Below, piece by piece: positions 19,449 to 28,629 of a stretch of DNA of 64,000 nucleotides. Origin of the DNA: Caballeronia sp. BR00000012568055 (lineage in GTDB: Bacteria; Pseudomonadota; Gammaproteobacteria; Burkholderiales; Burkholderiaceae). The notes beneath the pieces are model-generated. The model searched no databases. It saw only the letters and a list, made by a program, of their open reading frames with translations, and was not told where the DNA came from. Where the stretch lies: positions 1 through 64,000 of the forward strand of contig NZ_JAQFVG010000251.1 of NCBI RefSeq assembly GCF_029439455.1, read 5' to 3'. The position numbers were made by a program, and so were the translations under genes. Each line of letters starts with the position of its first letter. Positions within the stretch are counted from its first letter, which is position 1.

Positions 19449-20219
19449 TTACTTCGACGACACCACGAGCTTGCTGTCCAGCGACACCTGCGCGGTCACC
19501 GGCGTGCCGTTGACGATCGCATGGACGGTGGCGTTGCCCGCGTTGCCAGAAACGCTCGCCGCATCGCCGACGGGCCACTGACGCGTGGCGTGAGCCAGCG
19601 CGTAACCAAGCAGGCCGGGCGCGAGTTCCGTGCTGTGGCCATCGGCCCATTCGATCCGCACCTGGCTCAATTGCGCATGCGCCGTATCCCCGTTTGATGC
19701 GCGCAGCATCAAGCGCCCCGGCACGTTTTTGCCATCCGCGCCGGCCACGCGCTGCAGCGAGAAATCGACCTTCGGCGTGGCGCTGGCGGGCGCGCCCGCG
19801 AACACAGGCACCGAATAGCGCAACTGCATGCGCACGCCGGAAGTACGCGCGGTTTCGGCCTGCGGAATTTCATCGACCAACAGGCGATACGTCTCTTCGC
19901 CCTGCGGCGCGTCGCGGCTCGTGCGCAGAATCCGCACGGTCTGATCGCCGCCTGCCGGAATCGTGATGATCGGCGGGCTGGCGACGATGCGCTGCGCTTC
20001 GTCGAGATGATCCTCGTCGAGCGTCTGCGACCAGCCGAACACGCGGACCTGCGCGGTGATCGGCTGATCGCCGCGATTGTGCAGCTTCATGACCGCTGCG
20101 GGCTGCTCCGCCGACAGATCGACGCGGATCGGCGAGACCTGGAGCGAGCCTGCGTGCGCGTGCATCGCAAGGAACAAGGGCGCTACGGCCGCAAGACGTT
20201 TGAAACGAGAGATAGACAT
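19449..20219 (-). CDS. Periplasmic pilus chaperone (CsuC-like)
   Basis: 256-residue periplasmic chaperone that caps pilin subunits and delivers them to the usher. A signal peptide of about 23 residues ends at HAHAG. It is followed by two Ig-like domains with the family segments LHNRGDQPITAQVRVFGW and YRLLVDEIP. ATG 20219 begins just after the pilin stop; a much longer frame upstream is only the shadow of the pilin gene. Together with SCPU-type subunits it belongs to the archaic (sigma) chaperone-usher class. Confidence 0.9.
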   Translation of the reverse strand: MSISRFKRLAAVAPLFLAMHAHAGSLQVSPIRVDLSAEQPAAVMKLHNRGDQPITAQVRVFGWSQTLDEDHLDEAQRIVASPPIITIPAGGDQTVRILRTSRDAPQGEETYRLLVDEIPQAETARTSGVRMQLRYSVPVFAGAPASATPKVDFSLQRVAGADGKNVPGRLMLRASNGDTAHAQLSQVRIEWADGHSTELAPGLLGYALAHATRQWPVGDAASVSGNAGNATVHAIVNGTPVTAQVSLDSKLVVSSK

Positions 20220-20230
20220 CGCCTGAGTCC

Positions 20231-20758
20231 TCAGAAGGTCACGGTCGCCGTAATGGTCGATGAGTACGCGCCCGCGGCCGGAGCCGTTTGCGTCGGTACG
20301 CGGCCATACACGGTGAGGGCTTGCGCGGAACCGTTGCCGGTGCCGGACAGCGTGTCGGTGCCGACCGTGTTGCCCCAGTTCTGCGAACGTGCCGAGTCGC
20401 GATAGAGGCCAAAGTTGACGGTGTTCGAACCCGAGCCGCCGAGCAGACGCGTGCCGATGGCCGAGCCTGTTACGGAGCCCTGATCGAGTCCGACGTTGTA
20501 CGCCGTGCCCTGGCTGCACGTGACGGCGAGACTGGTCGATTGATCGATGTTCGAGGTGATGAGGCCGGTTGTACCGAAATCGAGCGAATTGGCGGTGATC
20601 GAGCAATCCGCCTGAATGGTCAGCGACACCGTGAAAGTGGTCGTTTTCGGACTGGCGGCATCGGCCAGAAGGGGTGCTGCACCGGCGAGCGCGAGCGCCA
20701 TGCCGGTCACAGCGACGCGCGGTCCGACGCGTCGCTTTCTCTCAGTCAAGGTCCGCAT
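20231..20758 (-). CDS. Major archaic pilin (spore coat U domain, CsuA/B-like)
   Basis: 175-residue secreted subunit: signal peptide to about residue 35 (ADAAS), then a single SCPU domain with Cys pair (ADCSI and VTCSQG) and the terminal strand TITATVTF. GGAGAG precedes ATG 20758. As first gene of the operon and the only single-domain subunit, it is likely the structural pilin. The separate minor pilins CsuA and CsuB of Acinetobacter are absent. Confidence 0.87.
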   Translation of the reverse strand: MRTLTERKRRVGPRVAVTGMALALAGAAPLLADAASPKTTTFTVSLTIQADCSITANSLDFGTTGLITSNIDQSTSLAVTCSQGTAYNVGLDQGSVTGSAIGTRLLGGSGSNTVNFGLYRDSARSQNWGNTVGTDTLSGTGNGSAQALTVYGRVPTQTAPAAGAYSSTITATVTF

Positions 20759-21065
20759 TTTTCTCTCCGAATATGCGTGTATTGGTGTTTGAAGGGATGT
20801 GGAAAAAGCCCGCTTGAGCCCGTTTAGTCCGCTTCAAACACCATAACGGCAGTCGGAAATAAATTCTTTAGCAGTCTGATGATTAATTTTTTTCAGTAAA
20901 AGTGACTGCTTAAACGTTTGGTTTTTGCGGATGCTTATGACCGGCGGCGCGCTTTACAACGCGGGGGAATTCCAATATTGCTGATTCGGCCTCGGCCTTT
21001 CACGCTTGGCCCTACGGGCAGCGGCGGGCGGTTTCGGGGCGATTCCCGGATCGAGAGGTGAAGCC
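20759..21065. promoter_or_regulatory. AT-rich divergent control region of the pilus operon
   Basis: This 307-base gap separates the pilus operon (minus) from the SphA-like gene (plus). Its middle (about 20836-20925) is markedly AT-rich against the surroundings, as for promoters silenced by H-NS/MvaT-type proteins. The hexamer GCAGTC occurs at 20849 and 20871 and inverted (GACTGC) at 20904, giving the long-loop inverted repeat AGCAGTC/GACTGCT. I cannot fix a -35/-10 pair with confidence. Confidence 0.4.
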
Positions 21066-22016
21066 ATGAAGATTCGTCGGATAGCCATCGCGGTGGCGCT
21101 CGCGGGCGCTTGTTGCACCCAACCGGTATTTGCGACCGAAGGCGGGCTCGGGCGGCCGGTGGCGGGAACGAGCGTGCTGTCGGGTGTCGGCGTGGTGCCG
21201 CCGGAAGAAGTGTGGATCGCGAGCATCGAGGAGTTGTATCTGGATGGCTCGATTTCCGGCAGCAGGCAGGTGCCGGTGGGCGGGCGGTCATCGATCGGGC
21301 TGAACGGGGAGGTCGCTTTTACGCTGGCCACGCTGGTCAGAACATGGGGCAACTTCGGCGGCTGGAGTCTGGCCTCGGGTTTTACGCTGCCGTATGTGTG
21401 GGAACTGGCGCGCGGCACGTTCGCGGTAGGACAGCGAACCGCAACGACGAGCGACCGCGCATCGAATCTATACGACCTGTACTTCACGCCGATTCTGGCG
21501 GGCTGGCATTTTTCGCAGACCGACCATATCGCGCTGAGCTTCAACATCTGGGCGCCGACGGGCAATTACGAAGCGGGCGCGCTGGCCAATCCGAGTCTGA
21601 ACACATGGACCTTCGTGCCGCAAATTGCGTACACGCATCTGATGCCGAAATACGGACTCGAATTCGATGCGGTGATGGGTTTTCAGTTCTACACGCGAAA
21701 TTCGGCGACGAACTATCAGAACGCACCGTTATTCACGCTCGATGTGATGGGACTCAAGAAGTTCGCCAATGGCTGGGGCGCGGGTATCGTGATGGGAACC
21801 GTGCAGCAGCTTGGTAAAGATACCGGGCCGATTCCGGATCGGCTCGATGGCTTCGTCGGCCACGACTTTACTGTCGGCCCGATTCTGACGTATGGGATGA
21901 AAGTGGCCGGGAAAGCGCCGCTGTCGATGAGTATCCGATGGGTGCCTTCGGTCACGAGCACGAATCGGTTGAGCAGTACGAAGACGTTTTTGGCGACGGC
22001 GACGTTGGTGTTTTGA
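21066..22016 (+). CDS. SphA-family outer-membrane protein (phenol MetA-pathway family)
   Basis: 316-residue beta-barrel protein. A signal peptide ends near residue 24 (PVFATEGG), and the remainder alternates hydrophobic strands and ends in a C-terminal Phe (LATATLVF), the usual outer-membrane assembly signal. It resembles the MetA-pathway-of-phenol-degradation family (PF13557), often found near aromatic or sphingosine-responsive genes. GAGGTG precedes ATG 21066. No catabolic partner is adjacent, so the transported compound is unknown. Confidence 0.8.
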   Translation: MKIRRIAIAVALAGACCTQPVFATEGGLGRPVAGTSVLSGVGVVPPEEVWIASIEELYLDGSISGSRQVPVGGRSSIGLNGEVAFTLATLVRTWGNFGGWSLASGFTLPYVWELARGTFAVGQRTATTSDRASNLYDLYFTPILAGWHFSQTDHIALSFNIWAPTGNYEAGALANPSLNTWTFVPQIAYTHLMPKYGLEFDAVMGFQFYTRNSATNYQNAPLFTLDVMGLKKFANGWGAGIVMGTVQQLGKDTGPIPDRLDGFVGHDFTVGPILTYGMKVAGKAPLSMSIRWVPSVTSTNRLSSTKTFLATATLVF

Positions 22017-22034
22017 AGCGCGGGCGGAGACAGT

Positions 22035-24578
22035 TCAATTGCCTGCGCCCAACACCCATCGATAATAAGGATTACTATGATCCTCCGTCAACACGTCCTG
22101 AATCTCCCGCGCCCAGCCGTTCCGATCGCCCCGATACGCATCCAACCCGGCCCGATAGAACGCATGCAGCGTGGCGCGTTCGTTACGCATCGCATCGGCA
22201 AAAGCGGCATCTGCGTTCGATAAAACCGGCTCGCTTTGCAAGGCCATCAAATGCGCAAACGCCGATGCAAACTCCATCGAATTCACCCAGGGCGCATATT
22301 CGATACGCGGATCGTCGTCCGTCACGGGCAACGCATCGGCTGCGTAGTAGGCGAGCGCCGGCCCGTCCGCGACCCAGTTCGCCAGCAACGCTTCCGGCGA
22401 TGCAATTCCCACTTCGCGCAACGCGCGCGCCACCTCCGGCACCGCGAATCGCGCGCGGACCTTCGCGACATCCAGCGTCAAAGGCGCATTCGATCCAACC
22501 AACATCATCTCGTGAAATTCGGTGGTCCACAGCGCCGCATACGGAAACACGCGCACGAAGCTCTGAATCAGCGAACGCGTCTGCGCTTCGTTCTGCGTCG
22601 CGAGCGGCAGCCATTGCGCGACGATTCCGCCCGGGTTCAAGCGCTTTGCCGCCAGCGTATAAAAATCGGTCGAATATAGATTGACGACGCCCGCAGCCGA
22701 GGGCGGCGGCGGTTCCAGCGTAATCATGTCGTAGCGTTCATCGCGTGCGAGCAGATCACGCCGTCCATCGGTGATGCGGATATCGATGCGCGGGTCCGCA
22801 CTCACGCCATCGTTGCCATCGAAGCGCGAGGACGCGCGCACGACTGCCGGCAGCAACTCAGCTACCGCGCGCTTCTGCAAATCCGGCCACGTCAGCAGCG
22901 CGCCCGCCGTGATGCCCGTGCCCATGCCGATCACCAGCGCGGAACGCGGCGTGCCGTTGTGCACGATCAGCGGCGCGAGCGCCTGCAAACGCATGTAGCG
23001 CAGCGACGTCATTGCATCGCCGGAATTGGACACGCCTTGAATATAGAGGCGGCGAAAACGTTGCGCGTCGCTGCCTTGCTCAAGCACCGCGACCGTGCCA
23101 CCCGCATTTTCTTCGTAGTACACAAGTGTTCCGTGATGCGCTTGCGCGAGCAACATACCGAGCCGATTCGCAGGCGTGAACAGCAAGAATATCGCTGTCA
23201 ACACAGCCACGCACACGCAGGCAACGATGCCTGTTTTCTGCGGCTCGCGTCCCGACAAAGCCGCCGACAAGCCGACGAAACTTCCCGCTACGGCAAGTAC
23301 GCCGAGTGCGCGAATCAAGCCGAGCGAAGGCACCAGCACGAAGCCAGCGAACAGCGTCCCGGCAATGCCGCCCGCCGTGTTCCATGCCACCACGCGTCCC
23401 ACATCCGCGCCCAAAGCGGAAGAAGCCGTATGTTGTTTCGATTCGCGATCGCACGCCATGCGCAAGGCAAACGGAAACGCCGCGCCGAGCAGCACGGTCG
23501 GTACGAGCACGATCGCGCAGGCAGCGACAAAAAAGCCCGCGCACATAGATGCAAGCAGATTGCCGCTCATCGACAACACGAACGCGGCGGCATGCTGTTG
23601 AGCGAGCGCGAGCCAGTCGCCCGCACACGCGACGCCCGCAAACGCCACCAGTCCCGCCGATGCGATCAGCACGCCGAACACGCTCCACGCGTCGCGGACG
23701 CGATCGACGAATCGCGAGGCCAGCGCGCTGCCGATTGCCAGGCCGAGAAGATACGTTGCCAGCACGATCGAAAATGCGAAGCTGCGCGTGCTGATGAACT
23801 GTCCGATCGCCTGCGACCAGATTACTTCGTATCCCAAAGCAATGCCGCCTGCCGCTGCATAGAGCGCAACAGCGGATCGCACGTTCGCACCTTCAGCAAT
23901 CGCATGGCCACGACCAAACGAAGCCTTTCGCATGATTCCAAGCGCGAAGGCGCAGAGTGCCGCCAGCGCATTCAGCGCCGCCGCAAACAAGCCACTGCCT
24001 TGCACGCCAAACGCGGGGATCAGCGCGAACGCGGGCAAGAGCGCGCCGAGAATCGCACCGGCCGTATTCGCGGCATAAAGCTTTGCGCCCGCGCCGCCGA
24101 TCTGCGATCGCGCGGGCCCGATCACGCGCATCAAAACGGGTAAGGTGCCGCCCATTGCAATCGCCGGAATGCCGACGAGCGCAAACGGCAAGAGCCACGC
24201 AAGCACGCCCGCATGCGTCTGCATCGCATCGAAAAGCGCTGCACAGCGCGCCAACGCCAGCGTCGCGCCGATGCCCGTCACGAGCGTCAGCGCTTCCAGC
24301 GCGGCATACAGCAACAAGGGCCGCGCCGTGCGATCCGCAAGCTTGCCGAACAGCCATCCACCCAACGCAAGCCCTGCAAAAAAGGCGCTAATCGCAATAC
24401 TTACCGCCTGCACTTCGACGCCCACCACGAGCGTCAACTGCTTCACCCAAATCACCTGATACACCAGCGACGCGCAACCCGACGCAATCAGCAACAACGC
24501 AGGCAATACGATGGAACGGCCCGCAACATAAGACGATTCGGCGTGACGTGCTTTCATATCGGCAGTGAGCGGCTTCAT
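22035..24578 (-). CDS. Fused MFS / spermidine-synthase-like membrane protein
   Basis: 847 residues: an N-terminal membrane half of roughly 13-14 helices (about residues 20-480), related to the MFS-like part of fused spermidine synthases, then a cytoplasmic Rossmann methyltransferase-like domain (about 500-760). The latter contains the nucleoside-binding loop VIGMGTGITAGALL and the segment MITLEPPPPSAAGVVN. Classical spermidine synthases carry a catalytic D-x-x-D-P at that point; here it is E-P-P-P-P, so aminopropyl transfer is doubtful. It converges on the SphA-like gene. A terminator separates it from the upstream sulfatase operon, so it is probably transcribed on its own. Confidence 0.82.
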   Translation of the reverse strand: MKPLTADMKARHAESSYVAGRSIVLPALLLIASGCASLVYQVIWVKQLTLVVGVEVQAVSIAISAFFAGLALGGWLFGKLADRTARPLLLYAALEALTLVTGIGATLALARCAALFDAMQTHAGVLAWLLPFALVGIPAIAMGGTLPVLMRVIGPARSQIGGAGAKLYAANTAGAILGALLPAFALIPAFGVQGSGLFAAALNALAALCAFALGIMRKASFGRGHAIAEGANVRSAVALYAAAGGIALGYEVIWSQAIGQFISTRSFAFSIVLATYLLGLAIGSALASRFVDRVRDAWSVFGVLIASAGLVAFAGVACAGDWLALAQQHAAAFVLSMSGNLLASMCAGFFVAACAIVLVPTVLLGAAFPFALRMACDRESKQHTASSALGADVGRVVAWNTAGGIAGTLFAGFVLVPSLGLIRALGVLAVAGSFVGLSAALSGREPQKTGIVACVCVAVLTAIFLLFTPANRLGMLLAQAHHGTLVYYEENAGGTVAVLEQGSDAQRFRRLYIQGVSNSGDAMTSLRYMRLQALAPLIVHNGTPRSALVIGMGTGITAGALLTWPDLQKRAVAELLPAVVRASSRFDGNDGVSADPRIDIRITDGRRDLLARDERYDMITLEPPPPSAAGVVNLYSTDFYTLAAKRLNPGGIVAQWLPLATQNEAQTRSLIQSFVRVFPYAALWTTEFHEMMLVGSNAPLTLDVAKVRARFAVPEVARALREVGIASPEALLANWVADGPALAYYAADALPVTDDDPRIEYAPWVNSMEFASAFAHLMALQSEPVLSNADAAFADAMRNERATLHAFYRAGLDAYRGDRNGWAREIQDVLTEDHSNPYYRWVLGAGN

Positions 24579-24600
24579 CGCAAACGGTCCCTCCTGTTGC

Positions 24601-24634
24601 AGAAAAACCCGCTGCCTCTTTCGAAGCAGCGGGT
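24601..24634 (-). terminator. Intrinsic terminator of the sulfatase operon
   Basis: On the minus strand a nine-base stem ACCCGCTGC/GCAGCGGGT with a short loop is followed by a run of T (24602-24607 read on minus). It lies 25 bases after the sulfatase stop and just before the fused spermidine-synthase-like gene. Confidence 0.8.
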
Positions 24635-24658
24635 GTCATCGAGTACTGAAAAAAGGGC

Positions 24659-26323
24659 TTATTTGCCGGTGCCGCTCAGACTGTTCATCAGCGCCTCCGT
24701 CATCTGGTCGATGCTGAAGCTCGCGGGCCGCTGGCTCGGCGGATATTGCTTGAAGGTCGCGAGGAACGGCGCCACCTTCGCGACCGCGTATTGCGCGATA
24801 TAAACGTTCTTCACGGTCCAGTCGTAATACTGATCAGAGACGATATCGGCGCGCTCATACGGGTCCATGCGCAGATTGAAGATCTTCGGAATGCGCAGGC
24901 AGGTGAATGGATTGGCCCACACTTCGTAACCGCCTGGCTGACGCTGTTCGCAGAAGACCACTTTCCAGTCGTCCTGACGCATGGCGACGAGCAAGCCATC
25001 GTCATTGAAATAGAAGAACTCGTGACGCGGGCCTTCCTTCGCTTGTCCGGTTAAATAAGGCAGAAAGTTGTATCCGTCCAGATGATTCTTGAAGGTCTTT
25101 CCGCCGATCGTTCCGCCCTTCAGCAAGCGGTCCGAGATGTTGCTGTCGCCTGCCGCTGCGAGCAGCGTCGGGAACCAGTCGAGTCCGGACATCATCTGGC
25201 GCGAGACCGTATCGGGCTTGATATGCCCCGGCCATCGGATGATCGCGGGGACGCGGAACGCGCCTTCCCAGTTGGTGTTTTTCTCGGAGCGGAACGGCGT
25301 GGTCGCCGCATCGGGCCACGAGAACTGGTTCGGGCCGTTGTCCGTCGTATAGATGACGATGGTGTTATCGGTCAGTTTCAGATCATCCAGCGCCTTGAGC
25401 AGCTTGCCGACATCGTTGTCGTGTTCGATCATGCCGTCCGCGTATTCGTTGCCGGGCATGCCGCTTTGACCTTGCATCGATGGCCGCACATGCGTGAACA
25501 AGTGCATGCGCGTGGTGTTCATCCACACGAAGAAAGGCTTGTTGGCCTTGGCCTGACGCTGCATGAAATCGATCGCCGCCGCCGTGGTTTCGTCGTCGAT
25601 AGTCTCCATGCGCTTGGCCGTGAGCGGGCCGGTATCCTGAATCTTTCCGTCTGCGAACGAATGGATCACGCCGCGCGGCGCGTTTCCCTTGATCCATGCG
25701 GTATCTTTCTTCGGATAATAGGGACGCTCCGGTTCTTCTTCTGCATTGAGGTGATAGAGATTGCCGAAGAACTCATCGAATCCGTGCGCGGTCGGCAGAT
25801 ATTCGTTACGATCACCTAAATGATTTTTACCGAACTGGCCGGTTGCGTAGCCGAGCGGTTTCAATGCCTGCGCAATCGTAATGTTCGATGCCTGCAATCC
25901 CACCGTCGAACCCGGAATGCCGACTTTCGATAAGCCCGTGCGCAAGGTCACTTCACCGGTGATGAAGGTCGAACGTCCCGCCGTGCAGCTATTCTCCGCA
26001 TAGTAATCCGTGAACAGCATGCCTTCTTTTGCAATGCGATCGATATTCGGCGTGTCGTATCCCACCACGCCCTGGCCGTATGCGCTGATATTGGTCTGCC
26101 CGATATCGTCACCGAAGATCACGAGGATATTCGGCTTCGGCCCCTGATTTTGCGGTGGCGGATTGTTCGCAGCGGGCTTGGCATTGTTCGCCGCCGCCGG
26201 CTTGGCGTTGTTCTGCGACTGCGCGCGAGACACCAAAGGCGGCACGATCAGCACGCATAGCGCCGCAAACGCGGCCAATGCGCCCGCCCACGTGCGCAGG
26301 CGTCGAAGAGTGGGTTTTGTCAT
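24659..26323 (-). CDS. Periplasmic type I arylsulfatase
   Basis: 554-residue alkaline-phosphatase-superfamily hydrolase of sulfate esters. An N-terminal signal or anchor (about residues 12-35) is followed by a low-complexity Asn/Ala/Pro linker (about 38-63). The catalytic domain starts with NILVIFGDDIG (metal ligands Asp72, Asp73). The active-site signature CTAGR (Cys113-Arg117) fits C-x-A-x-R, so Cys113 must be converted to formylglycine. ATG 26323 is chosen at the signal peptide. The gene for the converting enzyme ends four bases upstream of it (overlapping region), forming a self-contained operon. The natural sulfated substrate is unknown. Confidence 0.92.
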   Translation of the reverse strand: MTKPTLRRLRTWAGALAAFAALCVLIVPPLVSRAQSQNNAKPAAANNAKPAANNPPPQNQGPKPNILVIFGDDIGQTNISAYGQGVVGYDTPNIDRIAKEGMLFTDYYAENSCTAGRSTFITGEVTLRTGLSKVGIPGSTVGLQASNITIAQALKPLGYATGQFGKNHLGDRNEYLPTAHGFDEFFGNLYHLNAEEEPERPYYPKKDTAWIKGNAPRGVIHSFADGKIQDTGPLTAKRMETIDDETTAAAIDFMQRQAKANKPFFVWMNTTRMHLFTHVRPSMQGQSGMPGNEYADGMIEHDNDVGKLLKALDDLKLTDNTIVIYTTDNGPNQFSWPDAATTPFRSEKNTNWEGAFRVPAIIRWPGHIKPDTVSRQMMSGLDWFPTLLAAAGDSNISDRLLKGGTIGGKTFKNHLDGYNFLPYLTGQAKEGPRHEFFYFNDDGLLVAMRQDDWKVVFCEQRQPGGYEVWANPFTCLRIPKIFNLRMDPYERADIVSDQYYDWTVKNVYIAQYAVAKVAPFLATFKQYPPSQRPASFSIDQMTEALMNSLSGTGK

Positions 26324-27492
26324 TGTGGAACTCCTTTGCTCCGATCGTGCGTCTGCGTCCACGCATCCTTGTCCATCACCAGCCGGAAACCGAGATGCGA
26401 CATGCTGTTGTACGGATCGGTGCCGCGTCGCGCGCTCGGGCGATAGCTCAGGCAATACGATTCGTTGCACAGAAACGAGCCGCCGCGCGTCACGCGTTTG
26501 GGTGCATCAACGGGGACGCCGGGATCGGCCGGATCCCATGAATTCGCAGGCCCGCGCGGTTCATCGATCACACCGTTCGCGGTCGCTTCACGCCGGAACT
26601 GATCTGCGCGATACCAGTCCGCAGTCCATTGCCACGCGTTGCCGGTCATATCGTAGAGACCGTAGCCATTCGCCGGAAAGCTGCCGACCCGGCTCGTACC
26701 CGCCGCGCCGCCCGCCTTTGCACTCACGACTGGAAAGGGCTGCGTCTGCTGGCCTTGCCAGACATTGGCCATCTGCTTGCCATCCGGCGAGAACTGATCG
26801 CCCCACGCATAAGTCGCTTGTTCGAGACCGCCGCGCGCCGCGTATTCCCACTCGGCTTCGGTTGGAAGACGCTTGCCGGCCCACGTTGCGTAGGCCTGAG
26901 CATCTTCATAGGATACCTGAACAACGGGGTAATCGTCACGTCCTTCAATACTGCTCGACGGTCCTTCCGGATGTCGCCAATCCGCACCGGGCACGAAGCG
27001 CCACCATCGCGAATAATCCTGCAAGGCCACCTGTTCCTTCGTGCCGACGAAGACCATCGCGCCCGCGACCAGCGCGCTGTCGGGCGGGCGTGGCGTGCCG
27101 GGCGGCAACTGAACTTTCAGCGTGTCCCAGTCGGGCTTTTTCTCGGCGGTGGTGACGTAGTGCGTGGTATCGACGAAAGCGCGAAACTCGGCGTTGGTCA
27201 CGTGATGTTCGTCCATCCAGAAGCCGTGCACGCGGACCTTGTGCGCGGGACGCTCGTTCGCTTGCGCGAGTTTGCTGTCGCTGCCCATCAGAAACACGCC
27301 GTCGGGCACCCACGCCATATGCTTCGGGCCGCTGACGCCATCGCCGATCACGATCTGCACCGGTTTAGGACGCGCCTGCTGGTTCATCGCCCAATTGACC
27401 GCGTAGCCTGCGAGCGCAGGGCACAACAACAGCAACACCGCCCACATGCCGATGCGGCGCGCACGCTTGTTCAAGGCCGACTCCTGCGCCAT
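26320..27492 (-). CDS. Formylglycine-generating enzyme, membrane-anchored
   Basis: 390-residue FGE/SUMF1-family oxidase that converts the sulfatase Cys to formylglycine with O2. The C-terminal core RGGSFLCNESYCLSY carries both catalytic cysteines (Cys342 and Cys347, same five-residue spacing as human FGE), followed by the SMSHLGFR closing motif; WMDEHHVTNAEF and LPTEAEWEYAARGG are also typical. ATG 27492 has a good AGGTGA site; ATG 27525 is possible. The N-terminus has basic residues (KRARR) and one hydrophobic helix (about residues 15-34), placing the catalytic domain in the periplasm. It is the first gene of the sulfatase operon and divergent from the MoxR operon. Confidence 0.92.
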   Translation of the reverse strand: MAQESALNKRARRIGMWAVLLLLCPALAGYAVNWAMNQQARPKPVQIVIGDGVSGPKHMAWVPDGVFLMGSDSKLAQANERPAHKVRVHGFWMDEHHVTNAEFRAFVDTTHYVTTAEKKPDWDTLKVQLPPGTPRPPDSALVAGAMVFVGTKEQVALQDYSRWWRFVPGADWRHPEGPSSSIEGRDDYPVVQVSYEDAQAYATWAGKRLPTEAEWEYAARGGLEQATYAWGDQFSPDGKQMANVWQGQQTQPFPVVSAKAGGAAGTSRVGSFPANGYGLYDMTGNAWQWTADWYRADQFRREATANGVIDEPRGPANSWDPADPGVPVDAPKRVTRGGSFLCNESYCLSYRPSARRGTDPYNSMSHLGFRLVMDKDAWTQTHDRSKGVPQ

Positions 27493-27652
27493 ATCCGTCA
27501 CCTCATATTTGTCGGATACCGCCATGTCGAGCCACCAATATACGAACGATTCCGCGATTTCAAGCGTTTTTCGCCGGACATGCTTTGACGAAACGGCGCC
27601 GCTTTGGTATCTGGTAACAGATGCGTCACATCCCGGCGGACTGTTCGACATC

Positions 27653-28612
27653 ATGCGCGACACCATCCTGCGATTCGAAGCGAGCATCGGGCAAGCCGTG
27701 GTCGGGCAAGAAGCGGTCGTGCGGCAAATACTGATCGCGCTGCTCGCGGACGGACACGTGCTGCTCGAAAGTCTTCCGGGCCTCGCCAAAACGCGCACGG
27801 TCAAGGCGATTGCTGCGCGTCTTGCATGCAGCATGAAACGCATTCAGTTCACGCCCGATCTCCTGCCCTCCGATATCACCGGTGGCGAGACGCTGCTGCA
27901 ATCGGGCAACGAACGCACGCTGCGTTTCCAGCCTGGACCGATCTTCGGCAACCTGATCCTTGCCGATGAAATCAATCGCGCGCCCGCCAAAGTGCAATCG
28001 GCCTTGCTCGAAGCAATGGAAGAGCGGCAGATTTCAGTGGCCGGAGAAACGCACGCCATGCCGCCATTGTTTCTTGTGATGGCGACGCAGAATCCGATCG
28101 AACAGGAAGGCACTTATCCGCTGCCGGAAGCGCAGATGGACCGCTTTCTTTTGAAAGTGCTGATTACGTATCCTGCGCCGCAAAGCGAAGCCGATGTGCT
28201 GCGTTTGCTGCGGCGTGAAAGCGAAGGCGCGCACGAATCGTTCGATACGCTCTCGCAAGAAGACATTTTTGCCGCGCGCGATGCGGTGCGGCATATCGCG
28301 GTGTCGCCTGCTATCGACGAATACATCGTGTCGCTGGTCAACGCAACGCGCCACGGCGATGCGCTCGATACGGACCTCGGCAAGTGGATCGAAGTGGGCG
28401 CGAGTCCGCGCGGCGCGATCGGGCTGGATCGCGCGAGCCGCGTGCACGCGTGGCTCGATGCGCGCGATTACGTCACGCCCGACGATGTGCGCGCGATCGT
28501 TCATCCGGTGCTGCGGCATCGCCTGATCCTGTCCTACGATGCGAACGCGGATAACGTCAGCGCGGACGACGTGATCGACCGTCTTGTGCAGAAGGTCGCC
28601 GTGCCCGCGTAA
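27653..28612 (+). CDS. MoxR-family AAA+ ATPase
   Basis: 319-residue cytoplasmic ATPase that usually acts as a chaperone with VWA proteins encoded beside it. Walker A is the MoxR-type LPGLAKT, and Walker B is ILADEINR followed by APAKVQSALLEAMEERQ. The C-terminal lid domain follows (about residues 230-319). ATG 27653 is preferred because conserved sequence starts there; the upstream Shine-Dalgarno is weak. It heads the operon moxR-DUF58-DUF4381-VWA-VWA/TPR-BatD, a standard Bat layout, and is divergent from the sulfatase/FGE pair. Confidence 0.92.
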   Translation: MRDTILRFEASIGQAVVGQEAVVRQILIALLADGHVLLESLPGLAKTRTVKAIAARLACSMKRIQFTPDLLPSDITGGETLLQSGNERTLRFQPGPIFGNLILADEINRAPAKVQSALLEAMEERQISVAGETHAMPPLFLVMATQNPIEQEGTYPLPEAQMDRFLLKVLITYPAPQSEADVLRLLRRESEGAHESFDTLSQEDIFAARDAVRHIAVSPAIDEYIVSLVNATRHGDALDTDLGKWIEVGASPRGAIGLDRASRVHAWLDARDYVTPDDVRAIVHPVLRHRLILSYDANADNVSADDVIDRLVQKVAVPA

Positions 28613-28629
28613 ATTGATAAGGCATCCAG

